A stretch of 64,000 nt of DNA, taken from Sanderia malayensis (Eukaryota; Cnidaria; Scyphozoa; Semaeostomeae; Pelagiidae). The position numbers were made by a program, and so were the translations under genes. Numbering within the stretch: the stretch's first letter is position 1; every line of letters starts with the position of its first letter. The notes beneath the pieces were generated by a model. The model saw only the letters and a program-made list of their open reading frames with translations. It had not been told where the DNA came from and ran no database searches. This document shows, piece after piece, positions 57,606 to 64,000 of the stretch. Location: positions 2,408,743 through 2,472,742 of the forward strand of contig RQOL01000374.1 of NCBI GenBank assembly GCA_013076295.1. Reading direction: 5' to 3'.

Positions 57606-58191
57606 AACATTTTAAACATGGCAAGTGCAAAGCCGAAACAAAACCAAATTACCATCACATTTGGCAAAAACACAAAAGTAATTATATCACATACATTCTT
57701 TCCTAAATCTAAATATTCGGCCAATTTTCATGTTGTCCATTATTCTTCATATGCTCTTGCTTATAGGAGATAACATACAGCAATGTATCATCCCTAAAAA
57801 AGAATGTGCCAACCAATTCAATGAATTGGTTGGAAAAAAGTTTATTTTGGTTTTCCCCACTGGAAAAAGAGTTCCAACACATGAAATAGTGTAAGTATAT
57901 CTTTTCCATCATGTTTCACACCTCAAATATATGCACTTGAACAATGGCATAACATCTTTTGACTTTATGTTACCAACCTGTAAAACATAACTGTTAATAA
58001 TGTTAATTTGCAGAACACAGTCAGAGGCCTTTATTAAAATAAAAGGTGACCTCAAAAAGAAATCTGACAAAAAGGGTGGGAAGGTCACCCAAAAGGAAGG
58101 TCCTCCACAACCATTCCATGGTGACCATGCCCACCCGTACCAAGTAGCACGTGGTGCTCAAACTGTTAAATTTATTTACTTTAACATGTAA
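57606..58191 (+). CDS. Spliced gene of unknown function, last three exons
   Basis: Exons 57606-57677, 57767-57890 and 58014-58191 are joined by proper splice sites (acceptors GAAG, ATAG, GCAG; donors GTAATT, GTAAGT) with matching phases. They give one uninterrupted frame: HFKHGKCKAETKPNYHHIWQ, then QCIIPKKECANQFNELVGKK, FILVFPTGKRVPTHEIV, a Lys-rich stretch (IKGDLKKKSDKKGGKVTQKE) and HPYQVARGAQTVKFIYFNM ending at TAA. No start codon lies in this part. An upstream candidate exon, 57409-57449, would create a stop at the 57606 junction but would fit an acceptor after GGCAAG (57625). No family is recognised. It is a good candidate for a real host gene or a mobile-element accessory gene. Confidence 0.55.
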
Positions 58192-58224
58192 ATAGTTTGT
58201 AAATAGTATAGTAATAGTTTTGTA

Positions 58225-58985
58225 AATAGTTTTCAACATTTTGTTCAGTTTTTAATAAGTTCCATTGACATTTAAATAGTGACACAGTAAAAACCCACAT
58301 ATAAGAACCACCTAATTTTAGCAGCCTACCACCTAATACTTTCTTTCATTTTTCTACATACTTTTTCATATTCAAGTTTAAATTACTTTGTGCTACAGTT
58401 TTCCTATAATTTATCTTTATTCCACCACCTTATCCAACAATATGTTTCATTGCTAGCAACCAATATCACATACCTACATAATAACATGAAAGTTCTTATG
58501 TGGGTTTTTACTGTTTGTAGATAGTTTGTAAATAGTATATTTAGATAGTATTTAGTTGTAGTTTAGTGGGCTTGGTCATGCATGAATTAAAAAATTTATA
58601 CAAAGTTATGCACTAATAATAATTTACCTCATTTTGGCCTAATCATCAATCTCACAAATGTTCCATTCATGCATGGTCAATGCTTTGTTGTTCCATTCCT
58701 GTCAACATTTTTCAACATTTGGTTCATTCTTAAATTTAGTTCCATTTGCATGCTATTGTTTTAATGTTCAAAAAATTATACACTTACCACACAAAAAACC
58801 AAGCAGGAGTGGCCTTTACTTTGTTGTTTATCAACCAAACCAACACCTACAAGTACAACCACACAGTTATGTTTGAAAATATCTCAAAAATGTTTCATTT
58901 ATGCATGGTCAATGCTTTTTCTGTTGAAATTGTTCTTAAATTCAGTTCATTGTTAAATTAAGTTCCATTGATATATTATTGTTTT
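58225..58985 (+). repeat. Diverged ~250-bp repeats (two to three copies)
   Basis: TTCATGCATGGTCAATGCTT (58666) recurs with changes at 58898. TTCAACATTT...GTTCATT...TTAGTTCCATTTG and ACACTTACCACACAAAAAAC follow in each (58690-58800 and 58930-59030). A shorter match (TTTTCAACATTTTGTTCAGT) lies at 58227. Non-coding. Confidence 0.6.
58284..58514. mobile_element. 231-bp MITE
   Basis: The left end ACAGTAAAAACCCACATATA, then AGAAC, and the right end (58492-58514) are inverted copies over ~23 bp with a 2-nt difference. The interior is AT-rich and non-coding. A clear target duplication is not visible. The terminal CAGT is common in mariner-like and hAT-like MITEs, so I leave the superfamily open. Confidence 0.65.
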
Positions 58986-58999
58986 GATTTTAAAACCTG

Positions 59000-60871
59000 C
59001 ATATTAATTATACACTCACCACACAAATAACCAAGTAGGAACAACACAACCTTTCTCCTTTTCTGTTCAGCAATCAAGACCTGCAACAATAAACATTATG
59101 TGAAACCAGTTTCAATAATTTTGAATACTTTTAGGACACAGTAATGCACCTCATTGCTTATATTAGCTATCTAACCAACATAAAAAAGAAGGATAGCACA
59201 TTTCAATTTCAATTATTCCTATGCAACTCCTCTGAATTTGCCTATTTTTCTTATTTCGTATAAAAATAACTACAGTAACAAACTTACCCAAGCCTGCCAT
59301 GCATGTTGACTAATTTTCATAAAAGGATGCATATTCCCTTCCAATTTGTCCAAATTCTATAAATAATGGATAGCAATTAAAGTGAAACACACCATAACTC
59401 ATTACAGTTTGTGAAATAGCAATTGATTGAAGAGATTGACAAAGATCCAATTATGTTATTACCATTTCTCTCATTCCTCCAATTTGGATTTTCTGAATCG
59501 GCCTCTCTCTCTCTTCCTATCCTCGAGTCGACGACACGCTGTTCGGCTGTTCCTGTGTACGCAGCGCAGGCTTCCCTTCCTTTGTCTTCGTGCACACGTG
59601 CACACGTGCACACGTGTCCGTCCACCCTAAAGCACACACTCTCTCCTTTCACACACTCAGTCTGTCACGTGCTAATTTTTTCCTTCCCACCTTTACAAGT
59701 CTAAAGGACGAAGGGAAGCTCTCTTTTCAAGAGAAACTTTCCCTCCCTTTTTATCACGTGATGTGTATGAACCAATAGTAAAGGGTTTATAGTACAATAG
59801 AATCCCGCCTCTGACAATTTGCATTATCACATGTGGTCTACTTTTAGCTGGACGATTTTTCAAAAGGCTATTATTGTTCACACATATTTATCGCAAGTAA
59901 GTAATATAAATGTTCTTTAAACAAATATAACCTAACAATCTTTATACATTAATATTTTGCGAAATAATTTTAATAAATATTTTTCCCTTGGTATTCTTTT
60001 AACAACAATAACAGGTTGTGTGTTGTCCAGGCATCATTTGCAAAATAACTATTTCTTGCTCATAACTATTCTAATTTTCCTTTTGTTTCTAACCATAGAT
60101 TTGAGAGAAAGAAGGCTCGGTAAGAAATATATCAAATAAACGACAATTTTTTATTATGACTAACTTCTCATTACAATTAATTATTCGTAATTGGTAACTC
60201 TTTCATTCTGTGTTATTCTGTGCCCAGGCAAATCGATTTTTAAATTTTAAATTTCGGACACCTCACCTTCACTAACTCCTTTCAACAATGAACTTATATT
60301 TTTGTTTTGCATTGTTTCTCTTTGTAAATTTTACCTCAACTAAACTTAATTACCAATAAAAAGATCATGTTTGTTTAACAGATCTTTAAATATATCAACA
60401 AACATTTATGGGACCGTTTTTCAACATATTTACTCTGAAATAATAATTTAACTTTTTGGTTTTTTTTAAACTAAACTAGATTCAGCAGGTTAATTTTCAT
60501 TGCGTTCAGATATTGTGATTTTCTTTCAAGATTCCATCCTTTATATTACTGATAATTTACTCTATTACATTTTAGTGACTGTTCAAGTAACAGAAACGAC
60601 CACAGTTGAACGTAAGTGTATTTATTCATAAAATATATATTAGATTATATATCAATGCTTTCACAATGACTTCTATATCAATTTCAACTTATTTAAGAAA
60701 CCCTTTAAATAAATGATATTTACTTCTTTATATTGCAGATTTAAACAAGGCTAATTATCATCACTGTTGTTGCTATTTAGGCCATTGTCAACAAGCAATA
60801 ACATTCACAATAATATTGCCTAATTGTATATCTCATACTTTATACTTCTTTTTCATATAGCAACTTGCAAC
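59000..60871. other. Intergenic DNA with a CACGTG cluster, upstream of the Helitron
   Basis: 59500-59700 is CT-rich and has three CACGTG boxes at 59595, 59603 and 59611 (8-bp spacing), plus CACGTG at 59666 and 59755; it may be a promoter or CpG-poor enhancer. The rest is AT-rich. The sequence TTTTCATATAG just before the Helitron start could be a splice acceptor. Confidence 0.4.
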
Positions 60872-63800
60872 ATGCCGCGCAAGGCTAAGAGAAGTATTAC
60901 AGGAGCAGGACGGAGAAATCAGATGAGGCAGTATCTCAGTACCAAAGAGAGCAGAACGAGCAACCTCAGCTTCCGGAGGCAGAACGTACCCATGAAGAAC
61001 TTGCAGCCCTCAACGATCTTCAGCAAATGCCAACTCGAAAACCGTCAGCTAGAAGCCCCTGAATATCAGCCATTTCCTGCACAGTATCCCCTTCCACAGA
61101 TACAGCCAATGGAGATGGACATGGAACCAGAGCTTCCCATTCAGAACCAAGAGCTTCAAGCAGCAGACATTGAGATGCACGACGCAGTTCCAGTACCTGA
61201 TGAAAATCAGATACCAGAACTGTTGAAGATCAACAAATGCAAGTTTACAACCCTGTCCCCGAGAACAATGAAGCTGAAAACCTCATCCCCTTCTCCCCAT
61301 TACCACACCACTTGAACAAAATGAACAGAACATGTATTCATTTGGTGCAAAGTACTTCAAAGAAGAACTTAACACAAAAAACAGTACAACAAATGTTGCA
61401 TGGGAGGTTTAATTGCTCTGGATCGAATTCAACCACCTCCAGCCGAAGTCATGGATTTATACACTGGTGATACTGCCGAATCAAAATATTTCTTAAAGCA
61501 CTTCCGCCAATACAACTCATTAATGGCCATGGCATCATGGAAGGCTAACATTGTACGTCATGCCAGAGCTGGACCACCAGTTATCACGATTCACGGAAAG
61601 GCATATCACATGACAGGTAACTGATACAATATGATTCCAATCTTATCATATATACTTATTATTCGTTTATGCTGGCTACAGTTGAATTTCTATTTACCTA
61701 ACTTATGCTTTGCATCATTTAACAGGTGTAACAGAACAGACAGATCCAGAAATATGCAGAACTATACATCATGGATACGCAACAAGCATTGCAGGAACGG
61801 CAAAACACTGCAAGAGAACATGTCTTGATTTGGACATTGTTGCACTTCTCCAGAATGAGTTAATGGCAGTCAATCGTTTGCACAACATTTTCGAAGCATG
61901 GGTGAAATATTGGAGGAACAGCGGCAGCAAGCTATTGCAAACGATCAGCCTGTTCCGACATTCAAAATGATCATCACAGTCGCCCACAACAAGATCGCAG
62001 ATACGATAACCCTACTGCCAGAGAAATTGCAGCTGTATACACAGTACAGAATGGAGGTGCACCGATCCTGATGATAGAGAATTGCAAATTCAAACAAGAC
62101 GCGGAGATCTAATGAATATTTACGCATAAATCCCCTTGCCGATCCTCTCACGTATCCATTGATTTTCTTTCATGGTGACAGAGGTTACAGTTTGGACCTT
62201 CAACGATTGCCGACAGCACACGTAGGGGGAACACCACAACAATCGTAACCGTCGTACCAGACTAACCCTCGCGAATACTATTTCATACAGAATCCAGGTC
62301 AGGGATGCATTCTCAGCCATCCACATTGCATCACTTCTATTTCAACAGTATCTGGTAGATGCATATACGAAGATAGAAGGCAATAAACTGCACTGGATTA
62401 TGACCAATCAACGCCAGCTTCGTGCTGACACTTATCGAGGCCTGATGGATCATCTCCACAGAAGAGCTGAAATCGAAAACCAGATGCCAGGGCTAACAAT
62501 CCGAATCAGCCCATCCATATCGATGTTGGCCGTGTTATCATTTCTACCATCATCCTTTCCAGGAAGCCAAAGAAACATGTATCAACATTTTCAAGATGCA
62601 ATGACAATCGTAAGGAAGTATGGCAAGCCAGAGCATCTTCCTCACAATGACTGCCAATCCTAAATGGAAGGAGATAGAAGAAAACATTCTCCACATCCAG
62701 ACGGCCAATGATCGACCGGACATTGTCAACCGAGTATTTCAACTCAAACTCAAAGAACTACTTGAGACATTACTGCACAACCACATTCTTGGACATGTCA
62801 CTGGCACATGTATATGTCATAGAATTTCAAAAGAGGATTGCCACACGCACACATGATCCTGTTTCTTTCACAAGCTGATAAACCACGAACACCACAACAG
62901 GTAATATTTGGCAAGCACTTAATAATTCTTTCTTCTTATTTATGACATTAATAGCAATGGACAGTACAACTATTCTGTACGTTATTCTATTATAATGTTG
63001 ATTATCATAGTTACATGTATCGGTGGATCAACTGATATCAGCAGAGATTTCCAGATCCACAGGATGCAAAATATCAAAGTTGGTCCTAAAACACATGACA
63101 CATGGACCCTGTGGATTTTAAATCCTCGATGCGTGTGCATGGAAAATAATAAATGCAAAAAGCACTTTCCGAAAGAACAAGTTGCTGACACTCAAATCAA
63201 TGTCAACGGCTATCCTCTCTATAGACGACGCTGTCTTCATCCAGTCAATGTGAATGACCGCATTTTGGATGATACTGGGTAGTACCACACAACAGACACC
63301 TACTATCAAATATCAGTGTCATATCAACGTGGAAATATGCAGTACAGTAAAAAGTGTCAAGTACATCTTCAAATATATCCACAAAGGACATGATATGGCA
63401 CATGTTGAAATTCTTGAGAAAATCAACAGCAAGTTCCTCAAGACATTTGAACACGACGAGGTGCGCCAATACATCAACGCAAATATATTGGACCACATGA
63501 AGCTGTCTATCGGCTTCTGCAGTTCCCCATGCACGACAAAAGCCACATAGTCAAACGGCTTTCTGTTCATCTACCATTTGAGCAACAAGTCATCTTTCGT
63601 GACATGATGACGAACAAAGGCTCAACAACATTGGTGACAGAACAACACTTACAGCATGGTTTGAACTCAACCAGCAAGATCCAGCTGCCGCTCAGTACCT
63701 CTATCATGAGATACCAGAGCATTATGTCTTCCAGGAGCGTCAAAAACATGGACAAGCCAGCAAAGAAGAACAATGCCAATCATTGGTAGAGTAATCAAGT

Positions 63801-64000
63801 GCAGCCGAGACCTTGCGAGCAAAATTCACACTCAGACTTGCTATTGCATAACGAGGAGCTACTCATTTGAACCTTCGACAGTAGAAGGTATCTATGTGAT
63901 CCTTCAAAGATGCAGCATTAGCTTGGGCTGTTAGAAGATGATGCCGAATCACACGTTGTCTTATGAAGCTGCATCTTAATATCCTTCACAACTCAGACAG
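60872..64000 (+). pseudogene. Helitron RepHel, copy 2 (N-terminal and Rep part), runs off the window
   Basis: It starts MPRKAKRSITGAGRRNQMRQ and has a Gln/Pro-rich acidic leader. Then come CMGGLIALDRIQPPPAEVMD, YNSLMAMASWKANIV and GPPVITIHGKAYHMTG. A 109-bp intron (61617-61725, GTAACT...AACAG) follows, and the frame resumes VTEQTDPEICRTIHHG. Next are TYPLIFFHGDRGYS, FPGSQRNMYQHFQDAMTIVR and ANPKWKEIEENIL, then HUH motif RGLPHAHMILFL (62832-62867) and tyrosine motif VKYIFKYIHKGHD (about 63356-63394). The rest matches copy 1 (LPFEQQVIF). Frame changes at about 61.9, 62.1, 62.6, 62.8 and 63.3 kb and several stops show decay. The helicase half would lie beyond the window. Confidence 0.85.

Overview
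This window looks like repeat-rich nuclear DNA of an invertebrate animal, plausibly a sponge, cnidarian or similar marine metazoan. The reasons are spliceosomal introns with GTAAGT donors, an AATAAA polyadenylation signal, a LINE tail, Helitron, KDZ and Kolobok-type transposases, and long satellite and minisatellite arrays. No tRNA, rRNA, CRISPR array or bacterial operon was seen. The species cannot be fixed from the sequence, and almost no ordinary single-copy host gene is recognisable. Most recognisable coding material belongs to mobile elements in various stages of decay.

Layout. 1.1-2.4 kb (-): broken Rep gene of the CRESS-DNA type (HUH endonuclease plus SF3-like helicase). 2.7-6.9 kb: composite repeat elements built of a CTAG-ended module, a tandem array and a ~700-bp 'B' module. 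7.3-8.0 kb: LINE 3' end. 8.7-10.3 kb (-): RING-H2-like piece and an unknown acidic protein fragment. 10.3-20.2 kb: another composite, then a ~115-bp satellite array split by a TIR-bounded element with 8-bp target duplications. Its only gene encodes a SWIM zinc finger plus YqaJ nuclease. That element was itself later hit by a satellite-bearing composite and by a 2.85-kb giant palindrome. 22.3-23.6 kb: minisatellite with 190-bp higher-order repeats. 28.9-32.0 kb (-): Helitron remnant, fused at its edge to an unrecognised ORF with a TATA box. 33.5-35.7 kb: several discrete hairpins. 35.697-40.676 kb: a complete 4,980-bp Kolobok-type transposon with TTAA duplications and two tail-to-tail genes, a THAP transposase and a P2X7-C-terminal-domain-like protein. 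41.4-45.2 kb: unrecognised ORFs rich in triplet repeats on both strands. 45.4-50.5 kb (+): multi-exon KDZ transposase. 51.0-55.8 kb: two more composites, one with a ~1.7-kb array of 88-bp units. 57.6-58.2 kb (+): a small spliced gene of unknown function. 60.9-64.0 kb (+): second Helitron copy, running off the end.

The most interesting items are the TIR-bounded SWIM-YqaJ element, whose coding content offers no classical DDE transposase; the two-gene Kolobok element; and the composite repeats, which share ends but carry interchangeable tandem arrays. The interruptions give a relative chronology: satellite array, then YqaJ element, then composite and palindrome insertions.
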